This document shows positions 46,123 through 54,954 of a DNA stretch of 64,000 bases, piece by piece; positions within the stretch are counted from its first letter, which is position 1, and every line of letters starts with the position of its first letter. Source of the stretch: Rhizobium aethiopicum (lineage in GTDB: Bacteria > Pseudomonadota > Alphaproteobacteria > Rhizobiales > Rhizobiaceae); the NCBI RefSeq assembly GCF_900094625.1, contig NZ_FMAJ01000009.1, forward strand, positions 62,001-126,000, in the 5' to 3' direction. Position numbers and translations under genes: made by a program. Under the pieces are notes generated by a model that worked only from the letters and a program-made list of their open reading frames with translations, did no database searches and had not been told where the DNA came from.

Positions 46123-46312
46123 GCTCTTACTCCACAACAAAGGTGCCGCAAGCGTAAACGACCATGGTAACGCAACGGTTAATGGTGGCACTGCGAAGAA
46201 ATAGCGAAGAATGGCAAAGAACTCGGGAAATTGTCACGCGCCTTTTACCGGGCATTAACCCTAACGGATCGATAACGGCTGCACCGAGTTCATCTTCAGT
46301 GAGCACAAGCGG

Positions 46313-46888
46313 ATGTCTGTCGCCCCGCCCAAGATCCTTTTGGCCCTGAGCCTTGCAGCCATGACGGCAGCATTGGGCGGCTGCACGACGTACAAGCCGG
46401 CGCCGAAAGCCTTCAACGAGGCGACCATCCAGCCCTACACGCTCGACAGCGGCGATCGGCTGCGCATCACCGTCTTCGACCAGCAGAGCCTGACCAATAC
46501 CTACACGGTGGACCAGGCCGGCTATATCGCCTTCCCCCTCATCGGCCAGGTCCCTGCCCGCGGCCGAACCCTCCAGCAACTCTCGGGGCAGATCGCCCAG
46601 AAACTGCAGCAGGGCTATCTTCGCGATCCAGACGTCACAATCGACGTCGATCGCTACCGTTCGATCTTCATTATGGGCGAAGTCGGCCAGCCCGGCCAAT
46701 ATGCCTATGTTCCGGGAATGACGGTGCAGAACGCGATCGCGGTTGCCGGTGGTTTCACCAGCCGCGCCAACCAGAGCATGGTCGACGTCACCCGCAAGAT
46801 CAACGGACAGGTGCTGACCGGCCGCATCAACATATCCGGGCCGATCATCGCCGGCGACACGGTCTACGTCCGCGAACGGCTCTTTTGA
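46313..46888 (+). CDS. Wza-like polysaccharide export lipoprotein
   Basis: A 191-residue outer-membrane auxiliary protein. The lipobox is ALGGC with Cys24 as the lipidated residue. The poly_export domain follows (QPYTLDSGDRLRITVFDQQS and YIAFPLIGQVPARGRTL), then an SLBB-type repeat (IFIMGEVGQPGQYAYVPGMT). It is a short form without the C-terminal helix of E. coli Wza. It starts the rightward part of the cluster and is followed by the glycosyltransferase three bases later. Confidence 0.9.
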   Translation: MSVAPPKILLALSLAAMTAALGGCTTYKPAPKAFNEATIQPYTLDSGDRLRITVFDQQSLTNTYTVDQAGYIAFPLIGQVPARGRTLQQLSGQIAQKLQQGYLRDPDVTIDVDRYRSIFIMGEVGQPGQYAYVPGMTVQNAIAVAGGFTSRANQSMVDVTRKINGQVLTGRINISGPIIAGDTVYVRERLF

Positions 46889-46891
46889 GCA

Positions 46892-48061
46892 ATGACAAGA
46901 GAAAAGCCGCTCCGCATCCTCCACTGCTTCAGGTCGCCGGTCGGCGGAATTTTCCGGCATGTCCGCGATCTGGTCGAGGAGCATAGCAAGGCCGGCCATG
47001 ACATCGGCATCCTCTGCGACAGCTCGACCGGCGGCGAACACGAGGACAGCCTGTTCGACGATATCCGTCCCTATCTCTCGCTCGGTCTGACACGCGTGCC
47101 GATCCGGCGCTCCGTCAGCCCCTCCGATATTGCGACGATGTGGGATACATACAAGAAGATCAAAAGTTTGCGGCCGGATGTGCTGCACGGGCACGGCGCC
47201 AAGGGCGGCGTGCTCGCGCGACTTGCCGGCTCAGCGCTGCGGGTGAACAGGTATCGCGTAGCCCGCCTCTATACCGCGCATGGCGGAAGCCTGCATTATT
47301 CGCGCTCCTCGCTCAGCGGACAATTCATCCTCAGAATGGAGCGCCTGCAGGAATATTTCACCGATGCGCTGGTCTTCATCTGCGAGTATGAGCGCGACAC
47401 CTACATGCGCAAGGTGGGCAAGCCGCGGACGAAGACGAAACTGATCTACAACGGCATCGGAGAGCGAGAATTCGAGCCGATTTACACCCGGTCGGATGCC
47501 GTGCATTTCATCTATGTGGGAATGCTTCGGGACCTCAAGGGTCCCGATCTGTTTGTCGATGCCTTCGCCAAGACCGAGCGGCTGCTCGGCAGGCCGCTTT
47601 CGGCGCTGATGATCGGCGACGGACCCGACCGGGACCGCTACCGCGAGATGATGGTCGAGCGCGGCCTTGGCAAACGTATCGGCATGCTGCCGGCAATGCG
47701 CATCCACGAAGCCTTTGCCATGGCGCAAAATCTCGTCGTCCCCTCTCGCGCCGAAGCCATGCCCTATATCGTGCTCGAAGGGCTCGGTGCCGGCAAGACG
47801 ATCATCGCAAGCCGCGTCGGCGGCATTCCCGAGGTGCTCGGCAAGGATAGCCCGGCCCTTGTAGAGCCCGGCAATTCCGAGGATCTTGCCCGCGTCATGG
47901 CGGAAGCGCTGAGCACGCCTGGCTGGCACGCCAGAACAATGCCGTCGCATGAGGCAGTAAAGGCGGTGTTTTCCTCGACGGTGATGGCGCAGGATGTCCT
48001 GAAGTTGTACCATGAGCTCGTCGATCCCGTCGCCGGACAAGCAATGTCCGTCGCCCCGTAA
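46892..48061 (+). CDS. GT4 family glycosyltransferase
   Basis: A 389-residue GT-B glycosyltransferase of family 4. The N-terminal acceptor domain begins RILHCFRSPVGGIFRHVRDL, and the C-terminal nucleotide-sugar domain has FIYVGMLRDLKGPDLFVDAF and EGLGAGKTIIASRVGGIPEV, which carries the EX7E-like signature. It is cytoplasmic or membrane-associated and adds one sugar to the lipid-linked repeat unit. It lies three bases after the Wza-like gene, so they are co-transcribed. Confidence 0.92.
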   Translation: MTREKPLRILHCFRSPVGGIFRHVRDLVEEHSKAGHDIGILCDSSTGGEHEDSLFDDIRPYLSLGLTRVPIRRSVSPSDIATMWDTYKKIKSLRPDVLHGHGAKGGVLARLAGSALRVNRYRVARLYTAHGGSLHYSRSSLSGQFILRMERLQEYFTDALVFICEYERDTYMRKVGKPRTKTKLIYNGIGEREFEPIYTRSDAVHFIYVGMLRDLKGPDLFVDAFAKTERLLGRPLSALMIGDGPDRDRYREMMVERGLGKRIGMLPAMRIHEAFAMAQNLVVPSRAEAMPYIVLEGLGAGKTIIASRVGGIPEVLGKDSPALVEPGNSEDLARVMAEALSTPGWHARTMPSHEAVKAVFSSTVMAQDVLKLYHELVDPVAGQAMSVAP

Positions 48062-48117
48062 ATATTTCTTAGGGGCTTTCTGGTATTCCGGTTGCTGACA
48101 ACGAGCGACAAAACCCC

Positions 48118-49680
48118 ATGAACAAACTGGAAAAAAGCGATCAATTCGACGTGGAAGCGCTGCGCAAGCAAATTTCCGATGTCGAGGCGCGCGGCAAAGC
48201 AGGTCAGGAGCACTCCTCCGGGCCGATCGAAATCAACCCTTATGCCCGGCAGATCGCCGAACAGTTCCGCGACGGAACACGTTCGCCTGTCATCATTATC
48301 GGCCAGTTGCGGCTCCTGGAACTCCTGGCGCTCTTTTCGATCGCCCTGATCGCCCACTACTTCTGGCCCGGCGACGGCAGCGATACCCTGCTGGTGCGGG
48401 CGGGAATGGCGGCGATCGCTTCGGCCTTGACTGGCGTCGCCCTGCAGATCGCCGACACCTATACCATTCCCGCACTTCGGGCGAAGCTGCGCCTTATGCC
48501 CCGCATTGTCGCAGCGTGGACGATCGCGCTCGTCCTCACCATCGGCCTGTTCGCGCTCATCCGCGGCACCACATGGGCGATGGTCGATGCCTACATTCCC
48601 TGGTTCATCGCCGGGGCGCTCTTTCTCGCGACCGAACGTTTCCTCGTGGCCTATGGCATCCGTAACTGGGCACGCAACGGCATCATGGAGCGCCGTGCCG
48701 TCATCGTCGGCGGCGGCGAGCCCGCCAAAGAGCTGATCCGGATGCTCGAACAGCAGGCGGATAACGACATACGCATCTGCGGCATCTTCGACGACCGCGG
48801 CGAAAAACGCTCGCCGATCATGGTCGCCGGTTACCCGAAGCTCGGCACCGTGGCCGAGCTCGTCGAATTCGTGCGGCTGACGCGCATCGACATGCTGATC
48901 ATCGCCCTGCCGCTTTCGGCCGAAGCCCGCATCTTCGATCTCCTGAAGAAGCTCTGGGTCCTGCCGGTCGATATCCGCCTTGCCGCGCATGCCAACCGAT
49001 TGCGCTTCCGGCCACGCGCCTATTCGCATGTCGGTTCGGTGCCGATGCTCGATATCTTCAAGAAGCCGATCCGCGACTGGGATTCCGTCGCCAAACGCGG
49101 CTTCGACATCTTCTTTGCCTTTTTCGCGCTTGCGCTGCTCTGGCCGCTGATGGCCGCAACCGCGATCGCCATCAAGGCGACCTCGGAAGGCCCTGTCTTC
49201 TTCATGCAGAAGCGTCACGGTTTCAACAACGAAGTCATCAACGTCTTCAAGTTCCGCTCGATGTACACCAACATGGCCGATCCCACTGGCAAGGCCGCGG
49301 TGACCAAGGGCGATCCACGCGTCACCCGCGTCGGCAGGTTCATCCGCAAGACCTCGATCGATGAGCTGCCGCAGCTTTTCAACGTGCTGCGGGGAGAGCT
49401 CTCACTGGTTGGTCCGCGTCCGCATGCGGTTCTTGCCCAGGCGCGCGACCGCGCCTTCGCGGATGTCGTCGAGGGTTATTTCGCCCGCCACCGGGTCAAG
49501 CCCGGCGTCACCGGCTGGGCGCAGATCAATGGCTGGCGCGGCGAGGTCGACAATGACGAGAAGATCAAGTTCCGCACCGCCTACGACCTCTATTATATCG
49601 AGAACTGGTCGCTTTGGTTCGACCTCAAGATCCTGTTCCTGACGCCGATCCGGCTGCTCAACACGGAAAATGCCTATTGA
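48118..49680 (+). CDS. Undecaprenyl-phosphate sugar-1-phosphate transferase (WcaJ-like)
   Basis: A 520-residue polyisoprenyl-phosphate hexose-1-phosphate transferase that starts the repeat unit by putting the first sugar on undecaprenyl phosphate. Four hydrophobic helices lie in residues 60-180, then a CoA-binding-like domain (RRAVIVGGGEPAKELIRMLE), and the C-terminal catalytic domain with KRGFDIFFAFFALALLWPLM, VFFMQKRHGFNNEVINVFKF and SIDELPQLFNVLRGELSLVG. This length and domain order match WcaJ-type enzymes, usually glucose-specific. The stop overlaps the start of the next gene. Confidence 0.92.
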   Translation: MNKLEKSDQFDVEALRKQISDVEARGKAGQEHSSGPIEINPYARQIAEQFRDGTRSPVIIIGQLRLLELLALFSIALIAHYFWPGDGSDTLLVRAGMAAIASALTGVALQIADTYTIPALRAKLRLMPRIVAAWTIALVLTIGLFALIRGTTWAMVDAYIPWFIAGALFLATERFLVAYGIRNWARNGIMERRAVIVGGGEPAKELIRMLEQQADNDIRICGIFDDRGEKRSPIMVAGYPKLGTVAELVEFVRLTRIDMLIIALPLSAEARIFDLLKKLWVLPVDIRLAAHANRLRFRPRAYSHVGSVPMLDIFKKPIRDWDSVAKRGFDIFFAFFALALLWPLMAATAIAIKATSEGPVFFMQKRHGFNNEVINVFKFRSMYTNMADPTGKAAVTKGDPRVTRVGRFIRKTSIDELPQLFNVLRGELSLVGPRPHAVLAQARDRAFADVVEGYFARHRVKPGVTGWAQINGWRGEVDNDEKIKFRTAYDLYYIENWSLWFDLKILFLTPIRLLNTENAY

Positions 49681-50921
49681 GCGCGATCGAGGCGACATAT
49701 TCGCGTGTCGCCCAGCCGCAGAGGGCAGCGCTGCGCCTGGTGGGCTCCGGGTTCGTCGCCTTCGGCGTTTTCCTCTCTGGCTTCGTCATCGATGAGCCGG
49801 CGCCTTATGAACTCTGGATGGCCGGGCTGATCGGCCTCTGGTTCATCCTCGGTCTCAGGATTTCGCGCGGCGTCGCGCCGTTGCTTGCCCTGCTGCTCAC
49901 TTTCAACATCGGCGGCATGCTGTCGCTGACGCAGATGAAAGACCTGGCGACGGCGCCAATGTATATCGCGGTGTCGACCTTCCTGGCGCTGACCGCAGTC
50001 TTCTACGCGGCAATCATCGAGGACAGCCACAAGCGGCTGCCACTGATCTTCAACGCCTGGACCTTCGCAGCCGTCGCCACGTCGGCGCTTGGCGTGCTCG
50101 GCTATTTCCACGCCTTTCCAGGCTCGGAAGTGTTTACACTCTACGACCGCGCCAAAGGCGCATTTCAGGATCCGAACGTCTTCGGCCCCTTCCTGGTGCC
50201 GCCGTCGCTCCACCTCATCCATGGCATTCTGACCGGGGACTTGAAGAAATCGCCCTTGAAGGCAGCCGCCCTTCTGGTGATTGCGCTCGGTATCTTCCTC
50301 TCCTTTTCCCGCGCCGCCTGGGGGCTCTTTGCGCTGGGCGTAATGCTCCTGGTTTTCATCATGCTGCTGAAGGAGCGCAGCGGCGCCTTCCGTTTGCGAG
50401 TGCTGATCCTGTCCCTGGCGGCGATCATTATGCTGGTCGCATCACTGCTGGTGGCGCTGCAGATTCCGAAGGTCGCAGAGTTGTTCTCGGCACGCGCTCA
50501 GCTCGTGCAGCAATATGACGGCGAACATCTCGGCCGGTTTGAGCGTCACCGGATCGGCTTCACCATGATGATGGAGCGCCCGCTCGGCATCGGTCCGCTC
50601 GTGTTCGGCACGATGTTTCCTGAAGACGAGCATAATATCTGGCTGAAATCGCTCACCTCCTACGGCTGGCTCGGCTTCGTCAGCTATGTCGGAATGCTCC
50701 TCTGGACGCTCATTCTAGGTTTCCGGAACCTGCTGCTCGATCGGCCCTGGCAACCCTTCCTGATGATTGCCTGGATCTCCGTTCTCGGCCACGCAGCGAT
50801 CGGCAATGTCATTGACATCGACCATTGGCGCCATGTCTATCTGCTCTTCGGCACGGTCTGGGGCTGCGCGGCGCTGGAATCGCGTCACCGGCGTGGCCGA
50901 ATTCCCAGGGGAACGGCCTAG
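49677..50921 (+). CDS. Wzy/O-antigen ligase-like polymerase
   Basis: A 414-residue membrane protein with about ten to eleven hydrophobic helices. It has an O-antigen ligase/polymerase segment with a long periplasmic loop near residues 270-330 and the segment LGRFERHRIGFTMMMERPLG, then FPEDEHNIWLKSLTSYGWLG, which is the conserved H-N-x-x-L motif of the Wzy_C family. It probably polymerises the repeat units. The start is TTG at 49677 overlapping the preceding TGA. No Wzx flippase gene is found in the cluster. Confidence 0.86.
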   Translation: MSAIEATYSRVAQPQRAALRLVGSGFVAFGVFLSGFVIDEPAPYELWMAGLIGLWFILGLRISRGVAPLLALLLTFNIGGMLSLTQMKDLATAPMYIAVSTFLALTAVFYAAIIEDSHKRLPLIFNAWTFAAVATSALGVLGYFHAFPGSEVFTLYDRAKGAFQDPNVFGPFLVPPSLHLIHGILTGDLKKSPLKAAALLVIALGIFLSFSRAAWGLFALGVMLLVFIMLLKERSGAFRLRVLILSLAAIIMLVASLLVALQIPKVAELFSARAQLVQQYDGEHLGRFERHRIGFTMMMERPLGIGPLVFGTMFPEDEHNIWLKSLTSYGWLGFVSYVGMLLWTLILGFRNLLLDRPWQPFLMIAWISVLGHAAIGNVIDIDHWRHVYLLFGTVWGCAALESRHRRGRIPRGTA

Positions 50922-50945
50922 GTCCTGCCGCCTCTCGGCAGACCT

Positions 50946-51779
50946 CTATTTCGTCGCCCCGGCCGTCAAGCCGGCGATGAACCGCCGCTGGAAAATCAGG
51001 TAGGTCAGGATGAGCGGGGCAATGACGATCACCGCACCAGCGGTCAGAACCGGCGTGTTGACGGTGTAACGCCCCTGGAAAAACAGCATGCCGAGGGGCA
51101 GCGTCCGATAGGCATCGTCGTTGACGAGAATGAACGGGATGAGAAACTCGTTCCAGGTCCATATGAACAAGAACAGCGCCAGTGTCGACATTGCCGGCAC
51201 CATGAGCGGTACGACGATCTTGCGCAGGATATAGAAGCGTCCGGCGCCATCGAGGACAGCCGCCTCGAGAATTTCTTCCGGCAATTGCTGCATCGCGCTG
51301 GCAAGGAAAATCGTCGAGAATGGGATCGACATCGCGATCTGCGGCACGATCACGGCGGCATAGGTATTGATCCATCCGAGATACCGCATTTCATAATAGA
51401 GCGGGATGATGAATGCCTCCGCCGGCACCATCATGCCGAGCGTCAGAATAGCGAACAGCGTCCGTCTGAGCGGGAAAGACAGAAAAGCGAAGGCGAAGCC
51501 CGTCAGCAGGCCCAGAAAGACGCTCGCGGCGACGACGGGTATGACAACGATGATCGAATTCCAGAAGTAGATGTTGAAATGTCCGGCATTCCAGGCATCG
51601 AGGTAGTTTTCAAAATGCGGATATGCCGGCAAGGCAAACGCACCCTTCAGGACGTCGGCTTTGCTCTTTATCGACGTCAGAAGCAGAAGCAGAAATGGCG
51701 TGATCGTTACGAATGCGAGAAGCCAGAGGAGAATGCGAAGTGGGAGCGTAGCGGCGGGGATGTTGGACGAACGGCTCAT
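50946..51779 (-). CDS. Sugar ABC transporter permease (CUT1, MalG-like)
   Basis: A 277-residue inner-membrane permease with six hydrophobic helices. The EAA loop for contact with the ATPase is ILEAAVLDGAGRFYILRKIV near residue 180. It belongs to the MalG branch of the CUT1 family for oligosaccharides. Its start overlaps the stop of the second permease by one base. The 24 bases to the end of the polymerase gene do not show a terminator. Confidence 0.93.
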   Translation of the reverse strand: MSRSSNIPAATLPLRILLWLLAFVTITPFLLLLLTSIKSKADVLKGAFALPAYPHFENYLDAWNAGHFNIYFWNSIIVVIPVVAASVFLGLLTGFAFAFLSFPLRRTLFAILTLGMMVPAEAFIIPLYYEMRYLGWINTYAAVIVPQIAMSIPFSTIFLASAMQQLPEEILEAAVLDGAGRFYILRKIVVPLMVPAMSTLALFLFIWTWNEFLIPFILVNDDAYRTLPLGMLFFQGRYTVNTPVLTAGAVIVIAPLILTYLIFQRRFIAGLTAGATK

Positions 51780-52672
51780 CAAGCCACCCCTCTGCTCTGC
51801 GAGCCCACAAACCGGTGAATTGCATAGTTGATCGCGAATGTCAGCAAGGCCCCGACAATAGCGATGGCCGCAGCCGCGCCGAACCGATTGAGCTCGAAGC
51901 CGAGCTGATACATGTAGATATTCGGCACCAGCGTGGCGTTCGCGGGTCCGCCGCGGGTCATCGTGAAAATCAGATCGAAGCTTTTGATCGAGGCTATCAC
52001 CGTCAACAGCAGCACGACCCTTATCTCCGGCATCAGAAGCGGCAGCGTCACCCAGAAAAAGGTCTTTCGCGCCGAAGCGCCGTCGACCTTTGCGGCATCG
52101 AAGAGAGACGGGTCGATGCGCTGAATTCCGGTGAGGAAAATGACCATGCAAAAGCCGAAGAAATACCAGGTCGCGACGATCCCGACCGCGGGAAGCGCAA
52201 AATTGAAGTTTCCAAGCCACGGCAGTGCAAACATGCCTAATCCCACCGCCCTGAGGAACTGATTGAACGGGCCAAAGGCCGGATTGTAGAGCCATGCCCA
52301 GATGATGCCCAACACGGCAGTCGGCATGATGTAAGGCAGGAACAAGAAGGTTCTGAGAGCGAGTTGCTCGCGCTGCTTCAGATTCCAGACACAGGCAGCA
52401 AGAGTGATGCCGAGAACGAGCGGCAAGACGCAATAAAAAATCATCAGCTCGGCATTGTTGCGAAGGGCGATATAAAAGCGATTATCTGAAAAGAGGTCGA
52501 TGTAATTGCTCAACCCAACCCAGCGGGGCATGCTGACGCCGTCCCAGCTGGTCAGGCTCAGCCCCAGAGCCGCAATGATCGGGCCGAAGACAAAAGCCGC
52601 GTAGAGCAGCAGTCCAGGCAACAGATAAAGCAAATTGGTAGGTTGGGAGCCGTCGAGTTTAGAGCGCATCAT
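51779..52672 (-). CDS. Sugar ABC transporter permease (CUT1, MalF-like)
   Basis: A 297-residue permease of the MalF branch, with six helices and the EAA loop SLFDAAKVDGASARKTFFWV near residue 195. It begins MMRSKLDGSQPTNLLYLLPG; the ATG at 52672 or the next codon is likely. It lies 133 bases downstream of the binding-protein gene on the same strand. No ATP-binding (MsmK-like) gene is in the island, so the pair probably uses a shared ATPase encoded elsewhere. Confidence 0.93.
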   Translation of the reverse strand: MMRSKLDGSQPTNLLYLLPGLLLYAAFVFGPIIAALGLSLTSWDGVSMPRWVGLSNYIDLFSDNRFYIALRNNAELMIFYCVLPLVLGITLAACVWNLKQREQLALRTFLFLPYIMPTAVLGIIWAWLYNPAFGPFNQFLRAVGLGMFALPWLGNFNFALPAVGIVATWYFFGFCMVIFLTGIQRIDPSLFDAAKVDGASARKTFFWVTLPLLMPEIRVVLLLTVIASIKSFDLIFTMTRGGPANATLVPNIYMYQLGFELNRFGAAAAIAIVGALLTFAINYAIHRFVGSQSRGVA

Positions 52673-52805
52673 CCCAATTCTCCGTGAAGCCAAAGCTCTG
52701 GTCATCACGCAGTAAGCCGCAGCTTGCTGCGCTGGTCTTTAAAGTGGTTCACGAGATGCCGGTCACGACCGTCGGACGGACGGCCGCGACAGGCCTCCCC
52801 GCTTC

Positions 52806-54140
52806 TTATTTCTTATCCTTCAGATACGCCTGATAATCCTTGTCCATGGCGTCGACAAAGGCTTCGGGCGTGATATTGCCGGACAAGAGAAGTGGCGTGT
52901 TGTCGTCTATTGTCTTCAGCATCGTCGGGCTCGACCAGTCGGGATAATGGCCGAGAGCATCGTTGGCATTGAGGTTCTTCCACAGTTCGATGCCCGACGT
53001 AAGCAGTGGCGTGAGCTTCGGCTTTGCGTCCGGCGCCAGCGAAGTTGCCGGGAGGTAGCCGGCATTGGCCCAGGTTTCAGCCGCCTTTTCCGAGACCATA
53101 TAGTCGATATAGTCCCCGGCCAGGTCCTGCTTGGTCTTGTCGTTGGCAAGGCTGGTTATTGCCCAGGCAAGATCGACGCCGCCGACGCTGAGCGGCTTGG
53201 CGATCCCTTTCGGGGCGGGAATGGCCATGAAGCCGATATCGGGATTGTGTTGCATGTCACCGAAATACCAGGTGCCGGAGATCAGGAAGGCGCCCTGCCC
53301 TGATATGAAGAGCTGGACGGCGTCATCACCTGAAATGCCTTCGAAACCGGGGAAGAAGTAACCGCCCTGCGCCCATTTTTGTACGAGTTTGGCGGATTCG
53401 ATATTCCCCTTGGTGTTCCAGGAGCCGCCCCGGCCGTAGATCAGATCATCGAGCTCGGCGCGGTTGCTCGCATCGATATGCGCCTGCTCGATGGCGCCGA
53501 TCATGTGCAAGGCGAGGTGCTGCTTGGCCGAGCCCATCATGAACGGCGCGACGCCCTTTTCCTTCAGCTGATCGAGACCGGCCAGAAGCTCCTCGAAGGT
53601 TTGCGGCACCGCGACTCCCGCGTCGGCAAGAATCTTCTTGTTGTAATAGAGGCCGACAATCTCGGCGAGGCCCGATATGCCGTAGGTCTTGCCGACCCCG
53701 AATTTTCCATCTTCCCAGCGGTCTCGGGCAAGCACGGAATCGGACTGCCGCTTATCCCAACCGTATTTCTTGATGTAGTCGTCGACGGGCAGGAGCAGTC
53801 CTTCCTTGACCATCGCGCCCATGTCGCCGGCACCCTGGTTGACCTTGGTGACGACGGGGCCGTCACCTGCAGAAACCGCAAGTTTCAGCGTCAGCTTCAT
53901 GTCGTCGAAGGTGCGGGCGGTGCGTTTGATGGTGACACCGGGATGGGCAGCTTCGAACTCCTTGTTCAGTTGTTCGATGACTGCGCTCTGACCTTCGTAG
54001 GTCTGGTCGTCCCATACCGCCAGGTCGTCGGCGCGGGCGGCAGAAAGGGAAAAACTCACAAGCGCCGCGCCGACAAGCGCGACAGCTGCTTTCAATCGGT
54101 ATGCAGGCAGTATGCTGATCGATTTCACGCTTCTTTTCAT
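52806..54140 (-). CDS. Extracellular sugar-binding protein (CUT1)
   Basis: A 444-residue periplasmic solute-binding protein of family 1. A signal peptide covers residues 1-36 (AAVALVGAALVSFSLSAARA). The mature part starts DDLAVWDDQTYEGQSAVIEQ, with GLYYNKKILADAGVAVPQTF around residue 165 and a YxAGxF-type ISGQGAFLISGTWYFGDM near 280, all family-typical. The start MKRSVKSISI at 54140 is chosen because it opens the signal peptide and follows GGAG. The ligand is probably an oligosaccharide, unknown. Confidence 0.92.
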   Translation of the reverse strand: MKRSVKSISILPAYRLKAAVALVGAALVSFSLSAARADDLAVWDDQTYEGQSAVIEQLNKEFEAAHPGVTIKRTARTFDDMKLTLKLAVSAGDGPVVTKVNQGAGDMGAMVKEGLLLPVDDYIKKYGWDKRQSDSVLARDRWEDGKFGVGKTYGISGLAEIVGLYYNKKILADAGVAVPQTFEELLAGLDQLKEKGVAPFMMGSAKQHLALHMIGAIEQAHIDASNRAELDDLIYGRGGSWNTKGNIESAKLVQKWAQGGYFFPGFEGISGDDAVQLFISGQGAFLISGTWYFGDMQHNPDIGFMAIPAPKGIAKPLSVGGVDLAWAITSLANDKTKQDLAGDYIDYMVSEKAAETWANAGYLPATSLAPDAKPKLTPLLTSGIELWKNLNANDALGHYPDWSSPTMLKTIDDNTPLLLSGNITPEAFVDAMDKDYQAYLKDKK

Positions 54141-54316
54141 CTGCTCCACCTCACTTGGTTTATTCTCCACTCCCCGCTCAGGCCGCGTGCCAGGCACCGG
54201 CCGAACGTTTCCTTCCCCAGAGCTTTGCCTGGCCGGCGAATCTGAGGTAATCGTCAATGCATCAACTCTCCTCGCGACCTAAAACGACAAAGCGCCACGC
54301 AGGAGGTGGCAAAGTG

Positions 54317-54931
54317 ATGGACACCAGCTGCTTCATCCGTCCCGCGATTGAAGCGGATATCGAAGCCTTTTTTGAAATCTGTCTGAAAACCGCGAATGGC
54401 GGCCACGATGCCAGCGCGCTCTATAGCGACCCGCGTCTTCCCGGCTACATCTGGTCGGTGCCATACCTGAACTTCGCCAAAGACTTTGCCTTCGTTCTCG
54501 TCCATGACGACCGCCCGGTCGGCTATGTCGTGGGGGCACCCGACACCAGCCAGTTCGACCAGGATTTGGCGGCAAACTGGTGGCCGCTCGTGCGCCGAGA
54601 GATCGGTGGACTGGCGCCTAGCCGTCCGCGCGACGGCGACGTCTTGGAACGAATTCAAAATCCGCGCAGCGGGACGGTCTGGCTTCAGGACCAGTACCCG
54701 GCGCATCTTCACATCAACATCCTTCCCGGGCTTCAGGCAGGCGGCTGGGGACGAAGGATGATCGACACCGAGCTGCAGGCTCTTCGAGATCATGGGGTCA
54801 CGGCCGTGCATCTCGGCGTCGACCCCGCCAACGAACGCGCCAAAGGCTTCTACCGTCACCTTGGCTTTTCCGAATTCGAACGCGATGGCGCCGTGGCCTT
54901 TGCAATGCGGATCGATGAGGGATCCCGCTAA
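54317..54931 (+). CDS. GNAT family N-acetyltransferase
   Basis: A 204-residue acetyltransferase. The acetyl-CoA motif is LPGLQAGGWGRRMIDTELQA (the Q/RxxGxG/A pattern, around residues 140-160), followed by VHLGVDPANERAKGFYRHLG. The form resembles the GNAT-like domain that accompanies O-GlcNAcase-type glycosidases, and it sits in a sugar island between the binding protein and glycosidase genes, so a sugar amine substrate is possible. AGGAGG lies 7-10 bases before GTG at 54314 and ATG at 54317; both starts are possible. Unlike its neighbours it is on the plus strand. Confidence 0.85.
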   Translation: MDTSCFIRPAIEADIEAFFEICLKTANGGHDASALYSDPRLPGYIWSVPYLNFAKDFAFVLVHDDRPVGYVVGAPDTSQFDQDLAANWWPLVRREIGGLAPSRPRDGDVLERIQNPRSGTVWLQDQYPAHLHINILPGLQAGGWGRRMIDTELQALRDHGVTAVHLGVDPANERAKGFYRHLGFSEFERDGAVAFAMRIDEGSR

Positions 54932-54954
54932 AACCGCCGACGCCAAGCCGCTCA

